A stretch of 51,432 nucleotides of DNA from Actinoplanes sp. KI2 (lineage in GTDB: Bacteria > Actinomycetota > Actinomycetes > Mycobacteriales > Micromonosporaceae): contig NZ_JAOSZE010000062.1 in the NCBI RefSeq assembly GCF_025630775.1, forward strand, positions 1 to 51,432. Reading direction: 5' to 3'. Both the position numbers and the translations under genes were made by a program. How positions within the stretch are numbered: the first letter of the stretch is position 1; every line of letters begins with the position of its first letter. The notes below the pieces were generated by a model, which was not told the DNA's origin, ran no database searches, and saw nothing but the letters and a program-made list of their open reading frames with translations. Shown in pieces: positions 7,811 through 17,689 of the stretch.

Positions 7811-8527
7811 ATGTCCGATCAGCCCGCTACCCCGCTGCTGGCGGGCCGCCACGCCGCACGCGATCGGCGCACGGTCGGCTGGGCGGCGGCCGGCCTCACC
7901 GCCGCCGGTCTGCTCGCCGGCCTGACCGTGGCGCCGCCGGACGCCATCCAGGGTCAGGCGCAGCGCCTGATGTATCTGCACGTGCCGGCCGCCTGGACCG
8001 CGTATCTGGCCTTCTTCGCCGTGCTGATCGCCAGCGGCGGCGTGCTGATCTGGGCCGACCCGCGCTGGGACCGGGCGGCCCGGGCCGCCGCCGAGCTCGG
8101 CCTGGCCGCCACCGCGGTGGCCTTCCTGGCCGGTTCGCTGTGGGGCCGTCTCGCCTGGGGCGTGTGGTGGGCCTGGGATCCGCGGATCGTCAGCACGGTC
8201 GCCATGTTCCTGGTGTACGCGGCTCAGCTCACCGTGCGCCGCGCGTACGGTGAGCGCCGGGCCGCCTGGCTGGGCGTGGCCGGCTTCGTGATCGTGCCGG
8301 TCGCGCACTTCTCGGTGGTCTGGTTCCGCTCGCTGCACCAACCGGCCACGATCCTGGCACCGCGGACCGCCCCACCGATCGACGGCCTGATGCTGACCGC
8401 GCTGGTGATCTGCGTCCTCGCCGCCACCGTGACCGCGGGCTGGCTGTTCCTGTGCCGGCTGGCCGTCCTCGAGCGCCGGGCCGGCGTGCCCGAGGTGACG
8501 TCCCGGCGCGCGCGGGTGCGGCCGTGA
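7811..8527 (+). CDS. ccmC: heme-handling protein CcmC, cytochrome c maturation System I (238 aa)
   Basis: Polytopic membrane protein that loads heme onto CcmE in System I cytochrome c biogenesis. Seen: six hydrophobic segments, the tryptophan-rich WWD motif 'WGVWWAWDPR' near residues 116-125, and two external His contexts, 'LHVPAAW' near 57 and 'HFSVVWFRSLHQ' near 167, matching the heme ligands of CcmC. A GGAGGA site lies 6 nt before ATG 7811. It is the first gene of a coupled ccmC-E-F-G-H run. Most actinobacteria use System II (ResB/CcsA) instead. CcmC shares WWD with CcsA and CcmF, but its size and the following ccmE identify it. Confidence 0.9.
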   Translation: MSDQPATPLLAGRHAARDRRTVGWAAAGLTAAGLLAGLTVAPPDAIQGQAQRLMYLHVPAAWTAYLAFFAVLIASGGVLIWADPRWDRAARAAAELGLAATAVAFLAGSLWGRLAWGVWWAWDPRIVSTVAMFLVYAAQLTVRRAYGERRAAWLGVAGFVIVPVAHFSVVWFRSLHQPATILAPRTAPPIDGLMLTALVICVLAATVTAGWLFLCRLAVLERRAGVPEVTSRRARVRP

Positions 8528-8903
8528 CCGCCCGCCGTGCCCGGCTGCTGCTGCTCGGCCTGCTGCTCGCCGGGATGGCGCTGCTGGTCACGGCGGGCTT
8601 GCAGCACACGCTGACCTTCTACCGAACGCCGGGTGAGGTGCTCGACGGGGGCCCCGGCCATCGGGTACGCCTCGGCGGGCAGGTGCTGCCCGGCTCGCTG
8701 CGCACCGAGAACGGCGCCACCTGGTTCCGGATCGGCGACGGCGCCGCGCAGGTCGACGTCGAGGAGGACGCCGACCTGCCGGGCACGATCCGGGAGGGAC
8801 AGGACGCCGTGGTCGTGGGCGCGCTCGACGGCCAGGGGGTGTTCCGCTCGGACACGGTGATGGTCAAGCACGGCAATGAATACCGGCCCGCCGAGGCCGC
8901 CCG

Positions 8904-8907
<4 letters not shown>
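8524..8907 (+). CDS. ccmE: periplasmic heme chaperone CcmE (127 aa)
   Basis: Membrane-anchored heme chaperone that binds heme covalently and hands it to CcmF. One N-terminal membrane segment (residues 8-25) precedes an OB-fold beta domain ('VRLGGQVLPGSL', 'VDVEEDADLPG'). The heme-attaching His is in 'MVKHGNEYRP' (His116, Tyr120), the HxxxY form of canonical CcmE rather than the Cys variant. It starts at GTG 8524 in a GTGA overlap with ccmC, and its stop overlaps the ccmF start. Its presence is the strongest evidence that this is System I. Confidence 0.93.
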
Positions 8908-10774
<1,867 letters not shown>

Positions 10775-10778
<4 letters not shown>

Positions 10779-11314
10779 ACAAGCGGCTGATCCGGCTCGG
10801 CCTCGTCCTGCTGGCAGTGGCCGGGCTCGGCGTCACCCTGGCCGCCGGCCTCCGGTCGACCGGCGGCCGGCGTGACATCCCGCAGGCGCAGCCCCGCGAC
10901 GAACCGGCCCCGGCCCTGCGCGGCACCACCCTGACCGGCAGCTCGTTCGATCTCGCCCGGCAACACGGAAAGGTGGTGCTGGTCAACGTCTGGGCGTCCT
11001 GGTGCGACCCCTGCCGGCAGGAACTGCCCGCGCTCGCGGCGGCCCAGCGGCAGTGGGCCGCCCAGGGCTTCACGGTGGCCGGCATCGACATGCGCGACAA
11101 CGTGGAATCCGCCCGGCGGATGCTGACCGAGGCCGGCGCGCAGGACCTGACCAGCGTGACCGATCCGCAGGGCGCCGCGGCCGTGGCCTGGGGCGCGCGC
11201 GGCGTCCCGGAGTCCTTCCTGGTCGACCGTTCCGGGCGGGTGCGCTGGTGGGTGCAGGGCGAGGTGGACGCCGGATGGCTGCGGCAACAGGTGCCGGAGT
11301 TGCTGGGCTCATGA
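10775..11314 (+). CDS. ccmG: thiol:disulfide oxidoreductase CcmG/DsbE (179 aa)
   Basis: Membrane-anchored thioredoxin-fold reductant that keeps apocytochrome CxxCH cysteines reduced for heme attachment. One N-terminal hydrophobic segment (residues 8-25), then 'VLVNVWASWCDPCRQELP' with the active site Cys77-x-x-Cys80. The cis-Pro region 'GVPESFLVDRSGRV' carries the GVPE(T/S)F signature typical of CcmG/DsbE. ATG 10775 overlaps the ccmF stop. The ccm context distinguishes it from general TlpA/ResA proteins. Confidence 0.92.
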
Positions 11315-12168
11315 GGGCGCGGCGTTTCCTCCCGTACGCGGTGCTGGTGGTCCTGCTCGCCGGGTTCGGCGCCGCGGCCTGGCGGTCGGCGGCGCCGCGC
11401 GCCGAGACCGGCACGAGCATCGCCGCGCAGCTGCTGTGCCCCGCCTGCCAGGGCGAGTCGGTCGCCCAGTCGCAGTCGCCGATGGCCGCCGCGATGCGTG
11501 ACACCATCGCCGCGCAACTGGCCGAGGGCCGCTCACCCGGCCAGATCCGGCAGTACTTCGTGGACCGGTACGGGACCGGCATCCTCGCCGATCCCCCGCA
11601 CGGCCGTCTCGGGGCGGTGCTCTGGCTCGTGCCGCTGCTGGTTCTCGGGCTGCTCGGATACCTCGGGTGGCGCGCGCGCCGCACCGCCGGCCCGGCCCGG
11701 GCGACGGCCGCCGCACGGCGCTGGTCGCCGCGGTACTGGGACATCGCCGCGGCCGGCCTGGTCGCCATGGTGGCCGTCGTCGCGGTGGCCAGTCCCCGGT
11801 CCGCGCCGCCCGCCCCGCCCTCCGGCGCCACGGAGACCGATCTCGGCCGGTCACTGGAGGCGCAGGGCCGCTACGCCGAGGCGGCCGACGTCTACCGGGA
11901 CGCCGTCACCCGGCAACCGGACGACGACATCCGGCTGCGGCTGGCCTTCGATCTGCTGCGCGCCGATCAGGCCGGCGAGGCGGGCAGGGTGGCCCAGCAG
12001 GTGCTGACCGACCGGCCCGCCGACACCCAGGCGCTGCTGCTGCTCGGCCTGGCCCAGCGCGCGACCGGATCGCCCGCGGCGACGACGACCCTGCGCCGGT
12101 TCCTGGCGGCGGCCCCGAACGACCCCGCCGCGGCCCAGGTCCGGCGGCTGCTCGCCCCGCGCGGCTAA
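11311..12168 (+). CDS. ccmH: CcmH/CycL with fused CcmI-like TPR region (285 aa)
   Basis: The N-terminal half is CcmH: a membrane segment, then the redox motif 'QLLCPACQGESVAQSQS' (Cys43, Cys46; compare LRCxxC) and a second helix near residues 108-125. After a third membrane segment (about 148-165), residues 180-285 are TPR-like ('SLEAQGRYAEAADVYRDAV', 'ALLLLGLAQRATG'), corresponding to CcmI, the apocytochrome-binding chaperone. A CcmH-CcmI fusion is known in some bacteria. It is the last ccm gene, and its TAA is interleaved with the stop of the convergent transducer-like gene, leaving no space for a terminator between the operons. Confidence 0.88.
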   Translation: MRARRFLPYAVLVVLLAGFGAAAWRSAAPRAETGTSIAAQLLCPACQGESVAQSQSPMAAAMRDTIAAQLAEGRSPGQIRQYFVDRYGTGILADPPHGRLGAVLWLVPLLVLGLLGYLGWRARRTAGPARATAAARRWSPRYWDIAAAGLVAMVAVVAVASPRSAPPAPPSGATETDLGRSLEAQGRYAEAADVYRDAVTRQPDDDIRLRLAFDLLRADQAGEAGRVAQQVLTDRPADTQALLLLGLAQRATGSPAATTTLRRFLAAAPNDPAAAQVRRLLAPRG

Positions 12169-12533
12169 GCGGCGTACGCGATGGTGGACAGCAGGGCGTT
12201 CGCCGCCTGACGCGAGTCCAGCCGGGTGTGCTGGGCGACGATCGGCCGGTCGCTGCGGATGACGCTGGCGTAGTCGGCGTCGCGCGGCACCGGCGGGTCG
12301 GTGAGGTCGTTGAAACGCTGATGCAGCGTCCGCCGCGCGGGCACCGTGACCCGCCACGGCCCGAGCGGCTCGGCGTCGGCGAGAAACACCGTGATCTCGA
12401 CGTGCGCGTCCTCGTCGCCGGTGTTGAGCAGGCAGACGGTCTCGTGGCTGAGCATCTGCGGCTGCGGCCCGGTGGAGGAACCGGGGATGTAGCCCTCCGC
12501 GATGACCCAGGTCGTGGCGCCCAGTGGCTCCAT
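12165..12533 (-). CDS. Anabaena sensory rhodopsin transducer (ASRT) family protein (122 aa)
   Basis: Clear homologue of the soluble beta-barrel transducer of Anabaena sensory rhodopsin: 'WVIAEGYIPGSSTGPQPQ', 'SHETVCLLNTGDEDAHVEIT', 'VPARRTLHQRFNDLTDP' and 'PIVAQHTRLDSRQAANALLS' follow the family sequence end to end at the usual length. ATG 12533 is preceded by a purine-rich GAAAGGAAAG site. It lies 26 nt after qcrB, at the end of the oxidase/bcc operon. No rhodopsin gene is in the window, so a light role is doubtful. The family also occurs without rhodopsins, where small-molecule or sugar binding has been proposed. Function here is unknown. Confidence 0.85.
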   Translation of the reverse strand: MEPLGATTWVIAEGYIPGSSTGPQPQMLSHETVCLLNTGDEDAHVEITVFLADAEPLGPWRVTVPARRTLHQRFNDLTDPPVPRDADYASVIRSDRPIVAQHTRLDSRQAANALLSTIAYAA

Positions 12534-12559
12534 AAATTCTTTCCTTTCTCGACGGCGTG

Positions 12560-14212
12560 CTATTTGCGGCGGCGGGTCACGAACAGCGCGACCCAGATGC
12601 CGGCCGCGGCCAGGCGGGCGCCCCAGCCGGGCGGGTGCTCGGGCAGCGGCAGGACCTGCCCGGCCGGCGGCTCGTCCTGCATGACCATTACCCCGGCGTA
12701 CGCGACCCGGGCCGCCGCGAACGCCTCGTCCCGGCTCAGGTACACCTCGTTGCTGGTCAGCTCCTCGTCCGCCGCCGACCACCGCCAGCGCCAGGTCTCG
12801 TCCTCGTTGCGCCACAGGTGGATCGCCGCGTCCGGCGGCGTCGGCTCCGGTGCGCTGGCGGCGTGCCGGGCAAATCCCGTCCGCAGCTCCGCGGCGGTCA
12901 GCTCGGCCAAGGTCTGCGCGGTGCCGGCTCGCAGCGCACGGGCTACCACGAAGGCGATAGCGCCCACCACAACCGGCAAGATCAAGACCAGGATCTGCAG
13001 GGTACGCAGGATGGTGGCGATCGGCCACGCGGTCAGCCGGGCGAGGATGTCGTCGGCCCCGGCCACCAGCAGGACCGCGAAGAAGGTGAGCGCTCCGGCG
13101 CCGACGGCGACCCGCCCCGGCCGGTCCCGGGGCCGTTCGAGCACGTGGTGGAAGTCGCGGTCGCCCGTTGCCCAGCGATCCAGCCACGGCCACGCGTACA
13201 GCAGCAGGAAGATCACCGCCCCGAGAACGGCGCCGGGCAGGAACGGCGACGGGACGAGGTGGCCGAAGATGTGGAACTCGACGTTCGGGAACAGTCGCAG
13301 GGCGCCGTCGCCCCAGGCCACGTACCAGTCGGGCTGGGCCGGGGAGGTGGCCTGGGCCGGGTGGAACGGCCCGTAGATCCACACCGGGTTGATCTGCACC
13401 AGGCCGCCGAGCAGGAAGACCCCCGCGAGGACCGCGGTGGCCAGGCTCAGCGAGCGGGCGGCGTACGCGGGCCACAGCCGGGAGCCGGTGACGTTGGTGT
13501 CGGTGCGACCCGGGCCGGGGAACTGGGTGTGCTTCTGCCGGATCAGGATCGCCAGGTGCAGCGAGATCAGCACGGCGAACACGCCGGGCACCAGGAAGAC
13601 GTGGCTGATGTAGAGCCGCGGGGTGAGCTCCGGCGTGGGGAACTCGCCGCCGAAGGCCAGCAGGGCGATCCATCCGCCGACGATCGGCACCGACAGCACG
13701 ACCGAGTTGATGATCCGCAGGCCGGTGCCGGAGAGCAGGTCGTCGGGCATCGAGTAACCGGTGAAGCCGTTCAGCAGCGCCAGCGCGAGCATGGTGACCC
13801 CGATGAGCCAGTTGATCTCGCGGGGCTTGCGGAAGGCGCCGGTGAAGAAGATCCGCAGCAGGTGCAGCACGATCGCGCCGACGAACAGCAGAGCGGCCCA
13901 GTGGTGTGCCTGGCGCATCAGCAGGCCGGCGCGGACATCGAAGCTGAGCCGGACGGTCGAGGCGAAGGCGCTGGACACCTTCGAGCCGTCGAGCGGCTGG
14001 TAGGCGCCGTGGTACACCGACTCCGCGGTGCTCGGCTCGAAGAACAGGGTCAGGTACGTCCCGGTGAGCACCAGCGCGATGAAGCAGTACAGCGCGATCT
14101 CGCCGAGCATGAACGTCCAGTGGTCGGGGAAGACCTTGGCGAGCGCGGTCCGGCCCAGCGACGTGGTGCCCAGCCGCGCGTCCAGCTGCCGGTAGAGCCG
14201 CCGCGTGATCAT
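12560..14212 (-). CDS. qcrB: cytochrome b subunit of the bcc complex with C-terminal YegP-like domain (550 aa)
   Basis: Membrane quinol-oxidising subunit holding two b hemes. Seen: 'MRQAHHWAALLFVGAIVLHL' and 'YISHVFLVPGVFAVLISLHL' supplying the heme His pairs, and 'PDWYVAWGDGALRLFP' near 292, the actinobacterial PDWY form of the Qo-site PEWY motif. About eight to nine membrane helices run to residue 430. Unusual: residues about 460-510 ('AIHLWRNEDETWRWRWSA', 'EVYLSRDEAFAAARVAYAG') look like a soluble DUF1508/YegP-type domain, followed by one more hydrophobic segment. ATG 14212 overlaps the Rieske stop (ATGA). Confidence 0.9.
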   Translation of the reverse strand: MITRRLYRQLDARLGTTSLGRTALAKVFPDHWTFMLGEIALYCFIALVLTGTYLTLFFEPSTAESVYHGAYQPLDGSKVSSAFASTVRLSFDVRAGLLMRQAHHWAALLFVGAIVLHLLRIFFTGAFRKPREINWLIGVTMLALALLNGFTGYSMPDDLLSGTGLRIINSVVLSVPIVGGWIALLAFGGEFPTPELTPRLYISHVFLVPGVFAVLISLHLAILIRQKHTQFPGPGRTDTNVTGSRLWPAYAARSLSLATAVLAGVFLLGGLVQINPVWIYGPFHPAQATSPAQPDWYVAWGDGALRLFPNVEFHIFGHLVPSPFLPGAVLGAVIFLLLYAWPWLDRWATGDRDFHHVLERPRDRPGRVAVGAGALTFFAVLLVAGADDILARLTAWPIATILRTLQILVLILPVVVGAIAFVVARALRAGTAQTLAELTAAELRTGFARHAASAPEPTPPDAAIHLWRNEDETWRWRWSAADEELTSNEVYLSRDEAFAAARVAYAGVMVMQDEPPAGQVLPLPEHPPGWGARLAAAGIWVALFVTRRRK

Positions 14213-15042
14213 GTGCGACTCCAGAAGCCGGCTCCGGGCGGCCCGGTGAAGTCGCCGGTGGCGCGCAGATAGCCCTGCTCGTCGACCTCGATCGGCAGGC
14301 CGGGCAGCGGCCGCGCGGCCGGCCCGGCGATCGGTTTCGCGCCGGCCTTGAGGTTGAAGGCGGACTGGTGGCACGGGCAGAGCAGGTGGCCGGTGCTCTG
14401 CTCGTACAGGGCGACCGGGCAGCCGGCGTGGGTGCACAGCAGCGAGTAGGCGACCGGGTTGCCGTCGATCCGGACCACGAAGGCGGGGGCGTCGCCGTCG
14501 CGGGCGTGCCCCTCGGGGACCACGATCTGGATGTTCTCGGCGGTGACGTCGGCCGCGCGGACCGGGACGCCGTCCGGGGTGACCAGCCGCAGGCCGCCGG
14601 TTTGCCACGCGGTGTGCCGCAGCTGGGTGACCGGGTCGGGCCGGCGGAACGAGAGCAGCGAACGCAGGGGGAACAGCGCCGCCACCGCGATCGAGCCGGC
14701 CGCCAGCACCAGCATGCCGACCAGCCCGCGCCGGTGGATCGGGCTCTGCGGGCCGCCGGCCGCCTCGGCCAGCAGCTGCCGCTGCCGGGTGGGCGCGCTC
14801 AACGGCGGCCGCTGTTCGACGAACCCGCCGCTGGGAAGCAGGTGCCGGCCCCACAGGAACAGCCCGGCGGCCAGGCCGGCGAACGCGACGCCCAGGCCGA
14901 GGCCGAGCAGTTGGGTGTTGCCGCCCAGGCCGTACGCGACCGCGAAGCCGGCCGCGCCGAGCACCGTCACACCGAACGCGATCTTGATGCCGCGGACCAG
15001 TCCGCGCTCGCCGCCCATGGGTCCCGGGTCGTCGCCGCTCAT
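14209..15042 (-). CDS. qcrA: Rieske iron-sulfur subunit of the bcc complex (277 aa)
   Basis: Electron carrier of the menaquinol:cytochrome c reductase. The [2Fe-2S] ligands are in 'CTHAGC' (near 202) and 'CPCHQS' (near 220), with the following Pro loop 'GPAARPLPGLPIEV'. Three hydrophobic segments (about 18-38, 45-62, 106-125) anchor it, the multi-helix form typical of actinobacterial QcrA. It starts at ATG 15042, immediately after a 15-codon reading frame that fills the gap to the cytochrome c gene, and its stop overlaps the qcrB start. Confidence 0.93.
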   Translation of the reverse strand: MSGDDPGPMGGERGLVRGIKIAFGVTVLGAAGFAVAYGLGGNTQLLGLGLGVAFAGLAAGLFLWGRHLLPSGGFVEQRPPLSAPTRQRQLLAEAAGGPQSPIHRRGLVGMLVLAAGSIAVAALFPLRSLLSFRRPDPVTQLRHTAWQTGGLRLVTPDGVPVRAADVTAENIQIVVPEGHARDGDAPAFVVRIDGNPVAYSLLCTHAGCPVALYEQSTGHLLCPCHQSAFNLKAGAKPIAGPAARPLPGLPIEVDEQGYLRATGDFTGPPGAGFWSRT

Positions 15043-15099
15043 CCGGCCCTCCTCCCCCGCCGGTGGGCCGGCCGGAAGCCGTTCATCCGGCCCTCCTTC
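15039..15099 (-). repeat. duplicated ribosome-binding/stop-start junction between qcrC and qcrA
   Basis: Two near-identical 17-nt copies (15039-15055 and 15083-15099; one mismatch) lie 44 nt apart. Read on the minus strand each carries AGGAGGGCCGGATGA. The upstream copy ends the cytochrome c gene and opens an ATGA-coupled frame of 15 codons (15086-15039, MNGFRPAHRRGRRAG), which itself ends in TGATG on the Rieske start. The structure looks like a local tandem duplication of a coupling site that created a mini-frame relaying ribosomes to qcrA. Confidence 0.6.
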
Positions 15100-15871
15100 C
15101 CAGCCGCCGGGCCAGCAGCACGACCGCGCCCAGCCCGAGCGCCAGGGCGACCGCGCCCTCGGTGAGCGGCCCGAGCCGGCCCAGCCGCCAGCCGCCGCGA
15201 TCGAGGTTGCCGTCGTGGTTCTGCAGCACGCCGACGTACCCGGCGATGTTGTCGATGTCGGCGCCGGACAGCTCGCCCGGCAGGAACGCCGGCATCAGCC
15301 CGGGCCCGACCCGGATCGCCTCACCGATCTGGGTCGGCGTCGCCCGGTACAGCGACGGGGCGACGTGCCCGTTGCTGAGCGTCGCGCCCACGCCGGCCGC
15401 CGAGTGGCAGGCCGAGCAGTACGTCAGGTAGAGCTCTCGCCCGCTGCGCGTGTCGCCCGGCCGCACCACCGGGATCGGGACGCCGCCGCCGGGCGGGAAG
15501 GTGCCGACCTGCTGGACCAGCGCGTCGATCTCGGCCGGGGAGAACACCGGTATCCGGTGGACCTCCTGGTTCTGCCCGGTCCGCAGCGGCATCCGGCCGG
15601 TGCTGAGCTGGAAGTCGACGTCGGCGGGCGCGACGCCGGTCAGGGCCGGCCCGCGCGTGGTGCCCTCGCCCTGCATGCCGTGGCAGCTGGAACAGCTCTG
15701 CTGATAAAGCTCCCAGCCGGGCGCCTGGGCAGCCGTCGACGGCGCGGGTGAGGCTGTCGACGGCGCAGAGGAGGCCGTCGGCGGCGCGGGTGCGGGCGGC
15801 GCCGTCAGCGGCAGGCCGAGCACGCCCAGCCCGGCCGCCGCGGCGAACAGCCGGCGACGGATGCTTCTCAT
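15083..15871 (-). CDS. qcrC: diheme cytochrome c subunit of the bcc complex (262 aa)
   Basis: Secreted, membrane-anchored c-type cytochrome with two heme sites, CSSCH (Cys60, His64) and CSACH (Cys152, His156). An N-terminal signal segment (residues 5-25) is followed by an Ala/Pro/Ser linker, and a single C-terminal helix (about 235-257) anchors it. Probable axial Met residues lie in 'STGRMPLR' and 'GPGLMPAFLPGELSG'. The diheme plus C-terminal helix layout is that of actinobacterial QcrC, which moves electrons directly to the oxidase. ATG 15871 overlaps the ctaG stop. The hemes would be attached by the ccm products encoded convergently. Confidence 0.9.
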   Translation of the reverse strand: MRSIRRRLFAAAAGLGVLGLPLTAPPAPAPPTASSAPSTASPAPSTAAQAPGWELYQQSCSSCHGMQGEGTTRGPALTGVAPADVDFQLSTGRMPLRTGQNQEVHRIPVFSPAEIDALVQQVGTFPPGGGVPIPVVRPGDTRSGRELYLTYCSACHSAAGVGATLSNGHVAPSLYRATPTQIGEAIRVGPGLMPAFLPGELSGADIDNIAGYVGVLQNHDGNLDRGGWRLGRLGPLTEGAVALALGLGAVVLLARRLGRRAG

Positions 15872-16689
15872 GTGGGTACCTCCTCCGCCGGTAGCAGGTC
15901 GCGGGCCGCCGGCAGCCTCCGCTCGAGGCCGCTCATCCAGCGCAGGAACAGCACGACCGCGGCGAGCAGCATCAGCACGTCCATCGGCACCCACATGACC
16001 AGCCCGGCCAGCTGCTGGTCGGCCAGCGGCACGCCCGGATAGATCGGCTGCGCCGCCAGCGTCAGCACCGCGCCCAGCGCGGCGGCCGGCATGCCGGAGG
16101 CGAACAGCAGTAGCAGGCCGACCGGCGGGCTCAGCCGGTACGCCCGGGCGCCGACCACCGTGGACCAGAGCACCCAGGAGACCGCCACCAGGCTCAGATG
16201 TTCCAGGCCGTGCACGGCCACGTTGCGCTCCACCCACACGTACGGCGAGGGCAGGTGCCAGAACCACAGCACGACGGTGTAGAAGCCGGCGGTCAGCAGG
16301 GCGGTGTTCATCGGCCGGCGCAACCACCGGCCCCGGAAACGCAGCCGGGCCACCGCCGCCCGGATCCGGCGCGGCGCGGCGACCAGCAGCGGCAGCGCGG
16401 CCCCGCCCGCGGCCAGCAGCGGGCCGCCGACCAGCATGAGCAGCATGTGCTGGGCCATGTGCCCGGCGGCCGAGCGCTCGGCCGCCTCGTGCACCGGCCC
16501 CTGCTGCGCGACGAGCAGGGTCAGCAGTCCCAGCCCGAAGGCCGCCGCCCGCCATCGCGGCACCACCGCGCCGGCGCCGCGCCGTGCCCACAGTTCGTGG
16601 ACGCCGCGCCCGTAGGCGGCGGCGAGCCCGGCGACGGTGAGGACGCCCAGCAGGTCGGCCCATCGCTGGGCGCCGGTCAGCGCTGACAT
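15868..16689 (-). CDS. ctaG: CtaG (caa3-type) cytochrome c oxidase assembly factor (273 aa)
   Basis: Polytopic membrane protein of the Caa3_CtaG family (Bacillus type, unrelated to Cox11), needed for assembly of the oxidase copper centres. About seven hydrophobic segments; conserved polar positions include 'HMAQHMLLMLVGGPLLAAG' near 83-101, 'LWFWHLPSPYVW' and 'VHGLEHLSLVAVSWVLW', which supply His residues expected in metal handling. ATG 16689 lies 13 nt inside the end of the preceding gene. Position between the oxidase subunits and the bcc genes fits the role. Confidence 0.85.
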   Translation of the reverse strand: MSALTGAQRWADLLGVLTVAGLAAAYGRGVHELWARRGAGAVVPRWRAAAFGLGLLTLLVAQQGPVHEAAERSAAGHMAQHMLLMLVGGPLLAAGGAALPLLVAAPRRIRAAVARLRFRGRWLRRPMNTALLTAGFYTVVLWFWHLPSPYVWVERNVAVHGLEHLSLVAVSWVLWSTVVGARAYRLSPPVGLLLLFASGMPAAALGAVLTLAAQPIYPGVPLADQQLAGLVMWVPMDVLMLLAAVVLFLRWMSGLERRLPAARDLLPAEEVPT

Positions 16690-17075
16690 GGCGACAGCAC
16701 CAGGACCGCGGCCCCACCGGCCACGATGATCGAGAAGAAGAGGGCGTTCGCGCACAGGCCGACCAGCGCGACCATCCCGGCGCGCTCCATCCGGGGGTCG
16801 TCGGCCGAGCGTCGGGCCGCGTTCGCCTGCCGCCAGGCCCGCCAGGCCACGGCCAGCGCGGCGAGGGTGACCAGCGCGGGCAGCACCACCCCGGCGCCGA
16901 TCACCGCGCGCAGCGGGATCCCCTGGATGCTGGTCCGGCCGGTCTGGCAGGTCAGCTCGTCGGAGCCCCACGCGACGAACAGGTGCACCGCCCACGAGAC
17001 GGCGCCGCCGAGCGCGCCGAACCACATCAGCAGCCCGCCGAGCCGGCGGGTTTCCTGGTTGGTCTGCGTGCTCAT
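16677..17075 (-). CDS. small membrane protein of the caa3 oxidase operon (132 aa)
   Basis: Hypothetical protein with three to four hydrophobic segments (about 14-34, 55-77, 98-126) and 'SWAVHLFVAWGSDELTCQTG' between the first two. It starts one base into the ctaE stop (TGATG) and overlaps ctaG by 13 nt, so it is co-translated with oxidase genes. This could be a subunit-IV-like or assembly component, but I see no diagnostic motif, and the fourth-subunit function may already be fused to CtaD. Confidence 0.75.
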   Translation of the reverse strand: MSTQTNQETRRLGGLLMWFGALGGAVSWAVHLFVAWGSDELTCQTGRTSIQGIPLRAVIGAGVVLPALVTLAALAVAWRAWRQANAARRSADDPRMERAGMVALVGLCANALFFSIIVAGGAAVLVLSPCQR

Positions 17076-17689
17076 CACAGCCTCGGGGACAGGTAGAGGG
17101 AAATGAAGATCGCGACCCAGACCAGGTCGACGAAGTGCCAGTAGATGGCGGTGAGCCGGACCCGCTCGTGCCGGCGGTAGCCGAAGCTGCCGCGCAGCGA
17201 GGCGGCCAGCAGCCAGCCGACCATCAGCAGCCCGACGAAGACGTGGAAGCCGTGGAAGGTGGTGATGCCGAAGAACAGCGAGCTGTACGCGTCCGTGGTG
17301 AACGTGTGCTTGTGCAGGTCCTCGGCGTACTCCCAGACCTGCCCGAGCAGGAAGGTGGTGCCCATCAGCAGGGTGAGCAGCAGGCCGACGCGCAGCCGCC
17401 AGCGCTGGCCCTTGCGGATGCCGCGCTCGGCCCACATCACCGGCAGGCTGCTGGGCAGCAGCACCGCGGTCATCACCCAGATCTTCATCAGCTTGGGGTC
17501 CTCGCCCGGCGGCGGCGGCCACTGCGGCCCGGACTGGAACCGGATGTAGAAATAGCTGCCCAGCGCGGCCGCGAAGAACGTGGCCTCGGTGGTGACGAAC
17601 AGGACCATCCCCCACCAGCCGGTGGTCCGGCCGGACGGAATCTCGGTGGTGATCGCCGGCGCCTCGGTGGCCTCGCGTACGGCCGTCAT
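17075..17689 (-). CDS. ctaE: cytochrome c oxidase subunit III (204 aa)
   Basis: Integral subunit III of the heme-copper oxidase, stabilising subunit I. Five hydrophobic segments; family positions include 'MVLFVTTEATFFAAALGSYF' near 27-46 (the Glu that faces subunit I), 'FTTDAYSSLFFGITTFHGFH' and the ending 'YWHFVDLVWVAIFISLYL'. This short, five-helix form without the first two helices is usual in actinobacteria. ATG 17689 overlaps the ctaD stop (ATGA). Confidence 0.92.
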   Translation of the reverse strand: MTAVREATEAPAITTEIPSGRTTGWWGMVLFVTTEATFFAAALGSYFYIRFQSGPQWPPPPGEDPKLMKIWVMTAVLLPSSLPVMWAERGIRKGQRWRLRVGLLLTLLMGTTFLLGQVWEYAEDLHKHTFTTDAYSSLFFGITTFHGFHVFVGLLMVGWLLAASLRGSFGYRRHERVRLTAIYWHFVDLVWVAIFISLYLSPRL

